DNA of 64,000 nt from a virus (IMGVR_UViG_3300025012_000076:1-64000), one strand, 5' to 3'; shown: positions 1-8,426, counted from the first letter of the stretch. Notes: generated by a model from the letters alone, not told the origin. Numbers and translations are program-made.

Positions 1-345
1 TTCACCGCTCCAGTCCTCTCTGACGACCAGTCCGCTATTTATCGCTGCATCGAATCCCGCAAGGGGAAGGCTCTGGCTATCTCCGCTGCCGAGATCGTCC
101 GCCTCACTGGTATTGCCGATCGTCGCTCCCGTGCGCTGGTGAAGGAGTTGGTCGAGGACCACGGCCTGCCGATCGTCTCCTGCCCCTCTGGGTTCTTCGT
201 CCCGGCCACCGAGGAGGAGATCACCGCAGCCTATCGCCAGTCGGTGTCGTGGGCGCTGTCGCTGCTGCACCGGGCCAGCTGTTTGAAGCGATCGACCGAT
301 CTGCAGCGGATCGTCGGCCAGTTGCGGCTGGAGGTGGCGACATGA
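1..345 (+). CDS. Winged-helix DNA-binding protein, 5'-truncated by window edge
   Basis: The reading frame is open from the first base, so the start lies outside the window; 114 residues are visible. Residues about 25-75 read as a winged helix-turn-helix: a helix rich in SAAEIVRLTGI, a recognition helix (DRRSRALVKELVEDH) and a short wing ending GFFVPAT. This layout is common in small phage and prophage regulators or replication accessory proteins that sit before recombination genes. The stop overlaps the next ATG (ATGA), so the two are translationally coupled. The DNA target is unknown. The fold assignment comes from pattern recognition only. Confidence 0.6.
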   Translation, partial: FTAPVLSDDQSAIYRCIESRKGKALAISAAEIVRLTGIADRRSRALVKELVEDHGLPIVSCPSGFFVPATEEEITAAYRQSVSWALSLLHRASCLKRSTDLQRIVGQLRLEVAT

Positions 346-506
346 AGTGGCCGGTTGGGAAGTATAACGGCAGGCGCATTGTTGGGCTAGAGATCGACGC
401 AAAGGTCCGCGTCAACGTCTGGTACTGGCGGCCTCGCTGGTTTACCTACACCTCTCGCATTGCCTGGCTCTGCTTCATTGTTTCGCTGGAGTGCGTCTAC
501 GACTGA
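342..506 (+). CDS. Small hypothetical protein with a C-terminal hydrophobic segment
   Basis: A 54-residue product starts at an ATG that overlaps the preceding stop (ATGA). The N-terminal half is basic (KWPVGKYNGRRIVG) and the C-terminal half is hydrophobic and aromatic (RIAWLCFIVSLECVY), which could be a single membrane segment. A longer frame starting at 249 exists but would run far into the upstream gene, so the coupled start is preferred. I recognise no family. It is the last gene before a repeated leader element. Confidence 0.45.
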   Translation: MKWPVGKYNGRRIVGLEIDAKVRVNVWYWRPRWFTYTSRIAWLCFIVSLECVYD

Positions 507-592
507 AACCACCACTTAAGCGCGGTTTCTTTTCCTATATGAAGGGACGGCTGTCCCTAACTCTCATTTGCCTGCGGGCAGCAGAAAGGTTT
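505..592 (+). promoter_or_regulatory. Plus-strand leader repeat, copy 1
   Basis: First of six copies of a multi-hairpin leader. It has AAACCACCACTTAAGCGCGGTTT followed by TTCTTTTCCTATATGAAGGGA, then a small hairpin GGGACGGCTGTCCC (544-557), then TGCCTGCGGGCA (569-580), and a Shine-Dalgarno-like AGAAAGG before the exonuclease ATG at 597. Other copies start near 41421, 49907, 53441, 58225 and 61527. It is probably a promoter plus 5' UTR for the following genes; the promoter role is inferred from position. Confidence 0.55.
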
Positions 593-596
593 TGCC

Positions 597-1277
597 ATGA
601 ACAACATTCTTTATCTCGATATCGAGACCATCCCCGATCAGACTCCCGGTGCTCTGGAGGCGATTCGCGCCTCTATTGAGCCGCCCGGAAACATCTCGAA
701 GCCGGAAACTATCGCCAAGTGGATGGAGGAGAACGCCGTCGCGAAATCTGAAGAGGCGTGGCGCAAGACTGCGCTGGACGGGAGCAAGGGGGAGGTGGTG
801 GTTGCCGGCTGGGCGTTTAATGATTTTGTGCCGCGCCGTGTGATTCGCGACTCGCTTCGTCCTGGCGACGAGAAGCGGCTGCTGTTTGACACCTTTGAGT
901 CGATCCTGATGGAACTGGAGACGCTTCCAGATGCCCCTCTTACCATTGTTGGTCATTGCGTCAAAGACTTTGATCTACGTTTCCTCTTCCAGCGGGCGGT
1001 CATTGCCGGCGTTCGCCCGACCTTTGACCTCGGCGTCGGCCAGCGCTATCCGGCTCATATCTACGACACCATGACCGAGTGGGCAGGATGGGGCAATCGG
1101 ATCTCGCTGGCGAATCTCTGCAAGGCACTTAATGTCCCGGTCAAGCAAGGTGGCATTGACGGATCGATGGTTTGGGATTTGGTGAAATCGAATCGCATCG
1201 TTGAGGTGGCGGACTATTGCTGTACCGATGTTGTTGCGGTCCGCGAGTGTCACCGCCGCATGACCTTTGCGGGGTGA
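597..1277 (+). CDS. DEDD-family (PolB/DnaQ-like) 3'-5' exonuclease
   Basis: A 226-residue protein with the three exonuclease motifs in order. Exo I is YLDIETIP near residues 6-13 with the DxE pair. Exo II is GHCVKDFDLRFL near 119-130, matching the usual GHNxxxFDxxxL. Exo III is YCCTDVVAV near 207-215, with the catalytic Asp four residues after Tyr. These residues bind two metal ions that hydrolyse single-stranded DNA 3' ends. It stands alone without a polymerase domain, so proofreading, recombination or nucleotide recycling are all possible. The genes that follow (Gp3-like, SbcD, SbcC) favour recombination or repair. The start is supported by the AGAAAGG ribosome site. Confidence 0.8.
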   Translation: MNNILYLDIETIPDQTPGALEAIRASIEPPGNISKPETIAKWMEENAVAKSEEAWRKTALDGSKGEVVVAGWAFNDFVPRRVIRDSLRPGDEKRLLFDTFESILMELETLPDAPLTIVGHCVKDFDLRFLFQRAVIAGVRPTFDLGVGQRYPAHIYDTMTEWAGWGNRISLANLCKALNVPVKQGGIDGSMVWDLVKSNRIVEVADYCCTDVVAVRECHRRMTFAG

Positions 1278-1281
1278 GACC

Positions 1282-1515
1282 ATGACCATTCCCGAACTCC
1301 TCCGCGATATCAATCAGCATCTGGCGCCGACCGAGATCATCGGCGTGCGCTATGCCGAGTTCCCCAACGAGGAGACGGAGTGCTTGCGCCGTCGCTGGAC
1401 GCTGGTGACGACGATGGGCGCTGCTCCTCGACATGTCCGGGCTTTCGACCACTTCTTTTCCCGTGAGGGCTGCATCGCTGCCCTGCGCGGTATCAGCTCC
1501 TTCCTCGACCGTTAA
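1282..1515 (+). CDS. Small hypothetical protein
   Basis: A 77-residue protein starting at ATG 1282, four bases after the exonuclease stop, with GGGGTGAG as ribosome site. A TTG five codons upstream would overlap the exonuclease and is less likely. The sequence is mixed charged and hydrophobic (EIIGVRYAEFPNEETE, AFDHFFSREGCIAALRGISSFLD), probably a compact soluble domain. No family is recognised. Its tight spacing places it in the recombination operon. Confidence 0.5.
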   Translation: MTIPELLRDINQHLAPTEIIGVRYAEFPNEETECLRRRWTLVTTMGAAPRHVRAFDHFFSREGCIAALRGISSFLDR

Positions 1516-1580
1516 CCTCTCGCCGTCCTCCGGGGCGGCTTTACTCCGATGCCGGTAGCGACTGGCAGAAAGGCATTCCC

Positions 1581-2900
1581 ATGTCCGAAGAATTTGAAGC
1601 TGTTGATTACAACACTGCCGTAGCTGGTCTTATTGAGACGGGCGACACCGAAGACGTCCAGATGCTCCTTGGTCACAAGGATCGCTTGCGCTGTGGCGGG
1701 ATTATCCGTACTGGCGTCAAGGTTCCGAAATCCTCTTGCACGGACGCCGAGAAGAAAAAGTTTCTTGAACTCGAAGCGCAGGGGATGGGGTACGAGGCCA
1801 TTGATGCCGCCATCGGTGGTGTCAGCCGGTCCGCGAAGTCCAAACTTGTGCCGCGTAATGCGAATCACTTCGTCGTGCGGGCGAACGATTTTGGCCGTCC
1901 GTCTGATGCCGAGTACATCTTAAACAACTTCGCTGATCCTGATTCCAAGGTGCGGTCACTGCCGATCTGGTTGAGTCAGGACGCGATTGAAAAGTGTGTC
2001 CAGAACGGTTTCTGTGCCTTCAATGGCGGGGGGCAGCTTGTCGCCGCTTCTTTCTATGAGGGGAAGGAACTCCGTGTCCGCTATCTCCCGAAAGACTTCA
2101 AGGGCGGTGCGGTGAAAAAAGAGGATTGGAAGATTGCCAAACTTGACCCGGATAATCCTGTCGATCCTGCCGGTCGCAAGTTGGACTTTGGCGCGATTTT
2201 TCGCTTCAATGTTCCGGGCTTGAAGGGCTTTGACGAGGTTGTTTGCATCAGCCGGTCTTGGTTTGGGGCGTCATACAGCATCGCCTTGCTGCGTCGTGTT
2301 CGGTCGATCCTTGGCCGGTTCTCGGGTCTCCTTAACGGCCAGCCGTTCCTGCAGCTCTCCAAGGTTGCCGAGGAGATTCGGCACGACGGCAAGACCGTGA
2401 CGCAATATATCCCGGTCATCGAACTCTCCATTGACCCGATGGAGCTGGCCCGCTACGCCGAGCCGCAGGCCGTCGTTGCCCGTGCCCGCAATGCCATGTC
2501 GGCGCTGGCTGGTCCCCGCCCGGCTCCGGTCGCCCAAGATCGCGAGTCGTATTCCGACAACCAAGACCGCGAGTCGTACTCGGCTGAACATGCGCCTGTT
2601 GCCGAGCCTGTTGTTCCTGTCGTTCCTCCTGTCGCAGAGGCTCCCTTCGGCAACGAAGATCCGGCGCTGGTCCGGGCCAACGAGTATCTGCACGGCGCCG
2701 CCAAGCAGTGCCGCGTGACGTGGCCGCAGTTCTCCGCGTGGGCGTGCATGGAAGTGACCGAGGGTGTCGCGCTGGAAGATTGCAGCCTTGAGGAGTTGCG
2801 GAAGGTCGCCGAGGTCGTCAAGGCTGGTCTTGCCAGTCCGGAGCGCGAGGCGTTCGGGGCGAAGGTGAAAGAAATCGCCCTGTCTTTCGGCGTCGAGTAG
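1581..2900 (+). CDS. Gp3-like phage recombination-associated protein (candidate)
   Basis: A 439-residue protein. Residues about 38-290 resemble the Gp3-like family, which includes phage recombination directionality factors and proteins annotated 'hydrolase or metal-binding': a GGIIRTGVKVPK opening, NHFVVRANDFGRPSDAEYI, a segment giving LPIWL, a middle FRFNVPG and SYSIALLRRVRSIL, and a closing GQPFLQLSKVAEEI then YIPVIELS. A low-complexity Pro/Val linker near 320-360 contains two copies of DRESYS. A C-terminal helical domain (about 365-439) follows. It sits directly before SbcD/SbcC homologues, which supports a recombination role. The similarity is to a pattern rather than to catalytic residues, so function stays provisional. 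Confidence 0.45.
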   Translation: MSEEFEAVDYNTAVAGLIETGDTEDVQMLLGHKDRLRCGGIIRTGVKVPKSSCTDAEKKKFLELEAQGMGYEAIDAAIGGVSRSAKSKLVPRNANHFVVRANDFGRPSDAEYILNNFADPDSKVRSLPIWLSQDAIEKCVQNGFCAFNGGGQLVAASFYEGKELRVRYLPKDFKGGAVKKEDWKIAKLDPDNPVDPAGRKLDFGAIFRFNVPGLKGFDEVVCISRSWFGASYSIALLRRVRSILGRFSGLLNGQPFLQLSKVAEEIRHDGKTVTQYIPVIELSIDPMELARYAEPQAVVARARNAMSALAGPRPAPVAQDRESYSDNQDRESYSAEHAPVAEPVVPVVPPVAEAPFGNEDPALVRANEYLHGAAKQCRVTWPQFSAWACMEVTEGVALEDCSLEELRKVAEVVKAGLASPEREAFGAKVKEIALSFGVE

Positions 2901-2908
2901 TCAATCAC

Positions 2909-2930
2909 GGCGGGGGCTCCGGTCCCCGCC
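2909..2930 (+). terminator. Intergenic G+C hairpin before sbcD-like gene
   Basis: GGCGGGG and CCCCGCC arms enclose a short loop and are followed by TTTCCC and then GGAGG. The U-tract is poor, so it may be a weak terminator or, more likely, a 5' stem protecting or modulating the downstream ribosome site. Confidence 0.3.
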
Positions 2931-2946
2931 TTTCCCGGAGGATATT

Positions 2947-4296
2947 ATGTCAATACGCTTGCTCCATACCGCCGATCTGCACTTCCAGAACAATCCCGAA
3001 ATACTTGCCGAGGTCTGCCGCGTGGCCGACTACGTTGTTGAGGTCGCCATCCGGGAGCAGCCGGACGCGATCGTTCTTGCCGGCGACACGTTAGACAATT
3101 ACAACTCGCATATCCGCATCGACTCTGATGCTGCCCGTGCCGCGATCCGCTTTGTCACCGCTTTGGCCGATGTGGCGCCGGTCGTCGTCGTCAGAGGTAC
3201 CCGTTCTCACGATCGGGATTCGACATATCTCTTCCGGCACCTGCGGACGCGGCATCCGGTTCACGTTTCGTCGGAGCCGGAGATGGTCGGTCTCTACCGT
3301 TCGTTCGACGGCGCCGCCAAGTTCTCGTTTGAGTTCGAGACCGCTCCGGACGGCTACCAGCTGCAGGCGGCGTTCACTCTTGTCCCCTCCCTCGACAAGT
3401 CGTTTCTGGAGGCCGAATCGATCCGGCAGGGCAACCGCGACTTCCGCGAGCTGTCCCATGACCTCTGCGCTGGCTTCGGTGTCGTCAATGCCGCCATCAC
3501 GGTGCCGCGTGTCTTTGTCGGGCACGGCATGGTGACCGGCAGCGTCTTCTCTTCGGGGCAGATGGCGATCGGCGAGGACTTGGAAATGTCTCTGGATGCG
3601 CTGCGGGCGGTTGGCTGCGATTATGTTGCTCTCGGCCATGTCCATAAGTTCCAGCAGTTCGGCAGCGTCGTTTACTCCGGTTCTCCCGGTCGGCTTAACT
3701 TCGGCGAACCGGAGGAGAAGGGCGTTTGCATGGTCGATGTTGCCTATGCTGAGTTCCCGGTCGTCACCTTCGTTCCGACTCCGGCCCGAAGTTTCGTTTT
3801 CATCGGCTGCGAGTTTGACGACCTGCATTTCGAGATTGATACGCGCGACCTGTCTGGCGCCCATGTCCGAATCCGCTTCTCTTTGTCCGAGGAGCGCCGG
3901 CACGAGGTCGACCGGACAGCGATAGAGGGCCGGGTGATGGCCAAGGGCGCGGCGCTGATTAAGGTTGACTATCAAGTCATTCCGACGCAGCGGCAGCGGG
4001 CCGCCGGGATATCGCAGGCGACGTCGCTGGCAGCCAAGGTGCAGCGCTGGGCGGAGGTGACCGATGTAATCTTGCCGGCACGGGTGCTGGAGGTCGCCGG
4101 ACGCATCGAGGGGCAGGAAGTGGATGAGTTGCTGCGGGAGGCTAATCAAATCCCCGATGCTGTAGTTGACCGGGTAGAGGCGACTCTGAATGGTAACTTG
4201 AGCGCTTATCCGACCCGCAAGGAAATTACCGGATACAGCACTCGTTCGGAAGAGCGGCTTGCAGATGGAGGGGTGGCCAATGGACAAAAAGCCTAA
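2947..4296 (+). CDS. sbcD: SbcD/gp47-like DNA double-strand break nuclease subunit
   Basis: A 449-residue metallophosphoesterase. Motifs are HTADLHFQ (residues 7-14), AGDTLD (45-50), GTRSHD (84-89, in place of canonical GNHD, as in several phage homologues), GHG (near 197) and LGHVHKF (near 228-234). The family (SbcD/Mre11, T4 gp47) is the nuclease half of an ATP-dependent complex that resects DNA ends and opens hairpins. The partner SbcC-like ATPase follows two short genes downstream at 4892. A clear GGAGG precedes the ATG. The C-terminal 150 residues are diverged and probably bind the ATPase. Confidence 0.9.
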   Translation: MSIRLLHTADLHFQNNPEILAEVCRVADYVVEVAIREQPDAIVLAGDTLDNYNSHIRIDSDAARAAIRFVTALADVAPVVVVRGTRSHDRDSTYLFRHLRTRHPVHVSSEPEMVGLYRSFDGAAKFSFEFETAPDGYQLQAAFTLVPSLDKSFLEAESIRQGNRDFRELSHDLCAGFGVVNAAITVPRVFVGHGMVTGSVFSSGQMAIGEDLEMSLDALRAVGCDYVALGHVHKFQQFGSVVYSGSPGRLNFGEPEEKGVCMVDVAYAEFPVVTFVPTPARSFVFIGCEFDDLHFEIDTRDLSGAHVRIRFSLSEERRHEVDRTAIEGRVMAKGAALIKVDYQVIPTQRQRAAGISQATSLAAKVQRWAEVTDVILPARVLEVAGRIEGQEVDELLREANQIPDAVVDRVEATLNGNLSAYPTRKEITGYSTRSEERLADGGVANGQKA

Positions 4297-4666
4297 AATG
4301 GACGCCTGCAAATTCAGAAAAGAACTCATAAAAGTTATGCCCGGATACACTTGGACCGTTCACAAATCGAGTGCTCCGGAAATTTACTTGACGGCCACCG
4401 GGGTGCAGTCCAGCGGATTCAATAGGCTCTCAACGGTGTCCGTAACGTGGCGGGCTCATCCCACCACTATTCCGTGGTATGAGGTGAAAAGTTCCGGCTT
4501 CGGGTTGAAGTCACCTTGGCTGGCTGAAAAGGGTGGGAAGACTCTGGCACAGGCGTTTCGCGCCCTGCAAAACCACTACGAGCACATGGCGCAGACGTAT
4601 GCCTGTCAAGCCAGAAATTTGCAAGCGGCGAGGACGGTGGCGGAGGTGGACAATGGCCCATTTTGA
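4280..4666 (+). CDS. Hypothetical protein between sbcD and sbcC
   Basis: A 128-residue protein. The ATG at 4280 has GGAGGGG seven to ten bases upstream and overlaps the end of the SbcD-like gene by 17 bases. The N-terminal basic segment (DKKPKMDACKFRKELIKVMPG) precedes a beta-rich middle (SSAPEIYLTATG, STVSVTW) and a C-terminal helix (LAQAFRALQNHYEHMAQTY). No family is recognised. Its coupling to both nuclease genes suggests a recombination accessory, but this is context only. Confidence 0.5.
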   Translation: MDKKPKMDACKFRKELIKVMPGYTWTVHKSSAPEIYLTATGVQSSGFNRLSTVSVTWRAHPTTIPWYEVKSSGFGLKSPWLAEKGGKTLAQAFRALQNHYEHMAQTYACQARNLQAARTVAEVDNGPF

Positions 4667-4895
4667 AGCGTGTTGGCTCGGCCCTTTGCCGGATAGTGAA
4701 ACCACCGAAGCGTATTCCCGTGACCGTGGCGAACCTCTAGCTGACAATGCTCCGGAGTCGTACCACAGTCTGTTCTATCTGCGGAATGCTGCCCGCAAGG
4801 CCGACGCCGAGTTCCTTTATGTCTTCGCTGATGGCGTCTGGTCCTATCTTGATCCCCGCCGGGACGATCTCACTTTACTGGAGGTAACGAAATGA
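4653..4895 (+). CDS. Small hypothetical protein coupled to sbcC
   Basis: An 80-residue protein starting at ATG 4653, preceded by CGGAGG and overlapping the upstream stop by 14 bases. Its own stop overlaps the sbcC start (ATGA). It is acidic and aromatic (AHFEACWLGPLPDSE, EFLYVFADGVWSYLDPRRDD). The pattern FADGVWSYLDP could be a small beta-hairpin domain. No known function is recognised. A longer frame from 4533 merely reads through the preceding gene. Confidence 0.5.
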   Translation: MAHFEACWLGPLPDSETTEAYSRDRGEPLADNAPESYHSLFYLRNAARKADAEFLYVFADGVWSYLDPRRDDLTLLEVTK

Positions 4896-7294
4896 TTTTG
4901 CATTCACTCATCCTGAAAAACTTCAAGGGGCTTCTGGCTGGCGTCGGCTTGGCAGAGGTCACCATCGACTTCGACAAACTGCCAAACGGTCTTGTTGCCG
5001 TCGTCGGCAGCAACGGCATGGGCAAGACGACCCTGCTCGACAACTTCCATCCCTTCCGGCTGATGCCCTACAAGCTCCGCAAGGCTGCCGGCTGGTCCCC
5101 GGCGGCGTTCTCTTACTACGACGAGTGCGTCGGCGAGGCCAAGAAGGAGCTGATCTTCTCGATCGGCGATGTCCGCTACAAGTCGGTTCTGCTGATCGAT
5201 GCCGATCGCCGCAAGCAGGAGGCGACGTTGTATTGGTGGACTCCTGCCGCCGACTTTGTTGATGGCGGACCTGCATGGACTCCTCTTAACGACGGCAAGA
5301 CCCGGACCTATGACGAGGCCGTCGAGAAGATCTGCGGCTCCCCTTCCCTCTTCTTCACCAGCGTCTTCCGGGCGCAGGGTGCCCGCAACCTCTCCGACTA
5401 CACGCGCGGAGATATCATGTCTGTTGTCGCCGAGCTGCTCAACATCGACCATATCAAGGAGCAGGGGGAGAAGGCCCGCAAGGTCGCCGCTGCTCTTGGT
5501 CTACAGGTCGATACCCTGCTCCGTGACAAGTCGGCGCTGTCCTGCGACGATCTTCCCCGACTGCAGGACGAGCTGCGGCAGGTCGTGGCTGAGGCCAGTG
5601 CATCCTCTGGCCACATCGTCGCCTACCGGGGCGATCTGGCCACCATCGAAGCCAACCGCCGCGAGCTGGAGATTGCCAGCGCCGCCGAGGCTTCAACCCG
5701 GCAGCGCATTGCCGACAAGCAAAGCGTCCTGATGAAGTTGCGCGGCGAGCTGACTGCCGGGCACCTGCTGGCGCAGCGGGATACTCTTTCCTCCGATCTG
5801 AACGAGGTCAAGACCTCCCGTCCGCCGCTGTTGATCCGGCACTCGACAGACCTCGACCGCCTGACGACAAAGTGCGCCGAGACCAAGAAGATTCTCGGCA
5901 ATGAGGCCGCGATCCGTAATGGCTCTGCGGCGCTCCCGACGCGGCAGGCGGCGCTCGACGAAGCCCGTGTTTCGGTGCAGGCTGTCCGCGACCGTTATGC
6001 GGCCATTCGCGAGCAAGTGGCGGCACTATCGTCGCTGCCGGGAGAAATTGCCACAGCCGAGCGGCAGCTTGCCTCCCTCCAGCTCCGTGCTGCGGCCCTG
6101 GCGGGTCTGGACTGTACCGGCAGCGGTTCCGGGTGGATCAACCAGTCCTGCCCGCTCCTGCGCGATGCGGTGGCGGCACAGGCCGAAATTGCACCGACGC
6201 AGGCGGCGATTGCCGGTTGCAAGGAGCGGTTGGTGGTGAAGGCCGATCTGGACGTGAAGCTGCTGGCATTGAAGACGACCGGGGAGAAGTTGGCTGCGGA
6301 TGTGACGGCCTGCGAGGAGGCGCTGAAGTCCTGCCAGTATTACGCCAACCTCTTGCCGCAGCTGGAGGGTGCCATCGTTCAATGCGCCGGCATCGAGGAG
6401 GAGATTGCCCGCCTCAAATCTGATCACGTGGCGGCGCTGGCAGATATTGACAGCCGGGTACTCGACCTGAACGATCGGCTCGGTCATCTCGAAACCGGGA
6501 TCAACACGTTCCGGGGCGCGAAGGCACAGGAGGTCGCCGTTGTTGAAGAGGAGATTCGACAGCTGCGGGCTTCGGTCGGCGATGGTCTGGCCATCGAACT
6601 GTCCGGGCTGGACCAGAAGGCCGCCGAGGTGCGTTCGGTCATTGAGCGGGCCGAGGCGGATCTTCGCCGGAAGCAGGAGGAGTCCGGGCGGGTGCAGGCT
6701 CGCATCGAGACGGCAGAGGCATCTGCTGCCAAGGTCGCCGAGATCGACGGCAAGGTTGCGGCTCTGAATGAGGAGATCGCTAACTGGAACCTGCTGGTGA
6801 AAGCCTGTGGCAACAGCGGAATCGTGGCACTGGAAATCGACGAGTCGTCCTGCAACATCTCCTCACTCGCCAATGACTTGCTCCGCAACTGCTACGGGCC
6901 GCGTTTCTCGATTCGCTTTGAAACGCAGTCGGAGAAGCTGAACGGCGAGTCCAAGGAGGATTTCGATATCACCGTCTTCGACTCGGAGACCGGAGAGCAG
7001 AAGTCGATCACCGATCTTTCAGGAGGTCAGACGACATGGGTGAATGACGCACTGACTCGTGCCATCTGCCTTTACAACATCCAGGCGTCCGGGCGGCCTT
7101 TTGGGACGTTGTTCAGTGATGAGCTTGACGGAGCACTGGATGCTGGCAAGAAAATTGAGTTCATGGCGGTGAAACGGCAGTCATTGGCGGTCGGTAGCCA
7201 TACGCGGGAAATGTTTATTACTCAGGCTGCCGATCTGGTCGATATGGCTGACGGCGTGATCCGGCTGCTGCCGGGGGAAGTGAGGGTGTCATGA
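4892..7294 (+). CDS. sbcC: SbcC/gp46-like SMC-family ATPase
   Basis: An 800-residue ABC/SMC-type ATPase. The Walker A loop GSNGMGKTT is at residues 39-47. Long heptad-rich arms run from about 170 to 640. A central cysteine-containing turn (LDCTGSGS and QSCPLL near 407-424) is where Rad50/SbcC proteins carry the zinc hook. The signature LSGGQ is near 709-713, and the Walker B segment GTLFSDELDGALD follows near 735-747. Together with the SbcD-like nuclease it should form the gp46/gp47-type end-processing complex used in phage recombination and replication restart. The start overlaps the preceding stop (ATGA), and the stop overlaps the next small gene. Confidence 0.9.
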   Translation: MILHSLILKNFKGLLAGVGLAEVTIDFDKLPNGLVAVVGSNGMGKTTLLDNFHPFRLMPYKLRKAAGWSPAAFSYYDECVGEAKKELIFSIGDVRYKSVLLIDADRRKQEATLYWWTPAADFVDGGPAWTPLNDGKTRTYDEAVEKICGSPSLFFTSVFRAQGARNLSDYTRGDIMSVVAELLNIDHIKEQGEKARKVAAALGLQVDTLLRDKSALSCDDLPRLQDELRQVVAEASASSGHIVAYRGDLATIEANRRELEIASAAEASTRQRIADKQSVLMKLRGELTAGHLLAQRDTLSSDLNEVKTSRPPLLIRHSTDLDRLTTKCAETKKILGNEAAIRNGSAALPTRQAALDEARVSVQAVRDRYAAIREQVAALSSLPGEIATAERQLASLQLRAAALAGLDCTGSGSGWINQSCPLLRDAVAAQAEIAPTQAAIAGCKERLVVKADLDVKLLALKTTGEKLAADVTACEEALKSCQYYANLLPQLEGAIVQCAGIEEEIARLKSDHVAALADIDSRVLDLNDRLGHLETGINTFRGAKAQEVAVVEEEIRQLRASVGDGLAIELSGLDQKAAEVRSVIERAEADLRRKQEESGRVQARIETAEASAAKVAEIDGKVAALNEEIANWNLLVKACGNSGIVALEIDESSCNISSLANDLLRNCYGPRFSIRFETQSEKLNGESKEDFDITVFDSETGEQKSITDLSGGQTTWVNDALTRAICLYNIQASGRPFGTLFSDELDGALDAGKKIEFMAVKRQSLAVGSHTREMFITQAADLVDMADGVIRLLPGEVRVS

Positions 7295-7437
7295 GGAGTC
7301 TGGAATTCTGCGTTCGCCAGTGCTCTCCGGTGCGGCACGGTAAGATTGACTTGGTGGAGGTGAACTGGCTGGCGTCGCTGGCCGGGACGTCGTGGCAGGA
7401 GGCGTTGCAGTCCGTCAGGCGGCGTTTCGGGAGGTAA
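7291..7437 (+). CDS. Small hypothetical protein ending the recombination operon
   Basis: A 48-residue protein whose ATG overlaps the sbcC stop (ATGA). It is basic (RSLEFCVRQCSPVRHGKID at the start, QSVRRRFGR at the end) with a middle WLASLAGTSWQEALQ helix. It is followed within eight bases by an intrinsic terminator, so it is the last gene of the unit. Function unknown. Coupling and position make it more likely real than random. Confidence 0.45.
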   Translation: MRSLEFCVRQCSPVRHGKIDLVEVNWLASLAGTSWQEALQSVRRRFGR

Positions 7438-7444
7438 AATGGAA

Positions 7445-7477
7445 AGGGGCGACCTTCGCAGGTCGTCCCTTTTTTTT
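7445..7477. terminator. Strong intrinsic terminator closing the recombination operon
   Basis: The stem GGGGCGACCT / AGGTCGTCCC has a four-base loop and an eight-T run on the plus strand. The same site ends the converging minus-strand TraR-like gene, whose stop codon lies in the T-run. Confidence 0.85.
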
Positions 7478-7652
7478 ATGGCGTTCGTCCGTCGCGGCAG
7501 AAGGCACAGCGACCGGCAATCAGTCGCGGCCTCGGCTCTCCGCAGTCGTTGCATTCTCCGGCAACTCCCGGTGGGATCGTGTAGCGGATGCTGTGGATCA
7601 CAGCATCGTCCTTCAGCATCCGGAGGGCGACTATGTCTGCGTCATCGGCCAT
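7476..7652 (-). CDS. Short DksA/TraR-type C4 zinc-finger protein
   Basis: A 58-residue protein with an N-terminal helix (ADDADIVALRMLKDDAVIHSI) and a C-terminal zinc finger CNDCGEPRP...CAFC (residues 34-52). TraR-like phage proteins bind the RNA polymerase secondary channel and alter transcription without ppGpp. This copy is shorter than DksA but keeps the CxxC...CxxC pattern and the acidic D-D near the tip of the helix. The ribosome site is GAAAGAAG or GGAGA. It is the last gene of the minus-strand late block. Confidence 0.7.
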   Translation of the reverse strand: MADDADIVALRMLKDDAVIHSIRYTIPPGVAGECNDCGEPRPRLIAGRCAFCRDGRTP

Positions 7653-7728
7653 CTTCTTTCGTTATCTCCTTTGGTTGTCCTGTGCTCGCACTCGTTATCC
7701 GGTGCGCGGCTGTTCGGGCAGGTAGGCA

Positions 7729-7857
7729 TCACATCCCGCCTGAGCCTAAAAGACTACCGCCCTCAATGGTGATGACTGCCCCACTTCCCTGTGGTTGCTG
7801 CGGCACAGTCGTACAGGCACAAAGCGACAACAATAAGAGACCAATTAGCCAGCGCAT
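7729..7857 (-). CDS. Small putative lipoprotein (Rz1/spanin-like candidate)
   Basis: A 42-residue protein with a hydrophobic start (RWLIGLLLLSLCAC) and a cysteine at residue 15, just after the hydrophobic core, like a lipoprotein signal; the mature part is Pro/Gln/Gly-rich (TTVPQQPQGSGAV). Size and composition resemble outer-membrane spanin subunits (Rz1), which would imply a Gram-negative host. No inner-membrane Rz partner is seen next to it and the lysis genes are 8 kb away in the same block, so the spanin role is uncertain. Confidence 0.45.
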   Translation of the reverse strand: MRWLIGLLLLSLCACTTVPQQPQGSGAVITIEGGSLLGSGGM

Positions 7858-7859
7858 GT

Positions 7860-8426
7860 TTAGTTGTCTCCGAGCGTAACGGAGTCAAAGGCAATGACCG
7901 CACCTTCAGCTGCGAACGCTTCCGTCGGGGAAATGATCTTATGCATCAAACGAGCAATGCGGATAAAGCTGGTCGCTGCCCCTGCTGCCGGGAAGTCATA
8001 GGTCAGCGTGACAGCGGCAGGAGATACAGCTGCATGCTGCTGGACAAAGAGAATTTTATCGCCCTTGCTGGTGTTATAGACAACGCTGCACTCGCCGCCG
8101 GTAAAAGTAATCGTAGTGTTCACATCGTCGGGAAAGTCGAGTGTCCCGGTGGCGGTGTAGAGGGCGGCAGTCGGGGCAGCGAGGGTAAAGCCACCGGTCG
8201 TGTAACCGGCGCCTGAGACTTCGGTCGCTCCGGCGCTCCAGACGGTCGAGGCGGTGCCGAATGTCGCGGTCGAGGTGTGTGTGGCGACCTTGTAGATGTC
8301 GGTTGGCAGGTGAACCCCGGCCAGCAGATCAGCCTTGGCCTGGTAGGGGATGCCCGTAGTACAGGCGGCGAACGCGCTCCCGGCGAGAAGGAGCAGGGCG
8401 AGGGTAAAACCGATAGTTTTTTTCAT
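7860..8426 (-). CDS. Secreted phage structural-type protein
   Basis: A 188-residue protein with a clear Sec signal peptide (KKTIGFTLALLLLAGSAFA, cleavage after residue 20 or so). The mature part carries the pattern TSTATFGTASTVWSAG, EVSGAGYTTGGFTL and ECSVVYNTSKGDKIL. This pattern is known from a widespread phage tail/structural family (usually EVSGTGYTAGG...YNTSK) that normally lacks a signal sequence. The signal peptide is the odd point. It could be displayed in the periplasm or at the surface. It follows the glycosidase gene by 14 bases, in the fibre cluster. Confidence 0.55.
   Translation of the reverse strand: MKKTIGFTLALLLLAGSAFAACTTGIPYQAKADLLAGVHLPTDIYKVATHTSTATFGTASTVWSAGATEVSGAGYTTGGFTLAAPTAALYTATGTLDFPDDVNTTITFTGGECSVVYNTSKGDKILFVQQHAAVSPAAVTLTYDFPAAGAATSFIRIARLMHKIISPTEAFAAEGAVIAFDSVTLGDN

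Noticed and set aside
84-89. SbcD-like GTRSHD in place of GNHD as a loss of function (gene at 2947)
   Set aside because: Phage and some bacterial SbcD/gp47 proteins commonly have GTxSHD here; the His and Asp are kept. The numbers refer to residues of that protein.
3091-4350. Long minus-strand frame opposite the SbcD-like gene
   Set aside because: Its composition is that of a shadow of GC-rich coding DNA (Arg/Leu/His-rich, no domain), with no ribosome site.
7635-7731. 32-codon frame between the lipoprotein and TraR-like genes
   Set aside because: Cys/Arg-rich with no ribosome site and it overlaps the TraR start; probably not translated.
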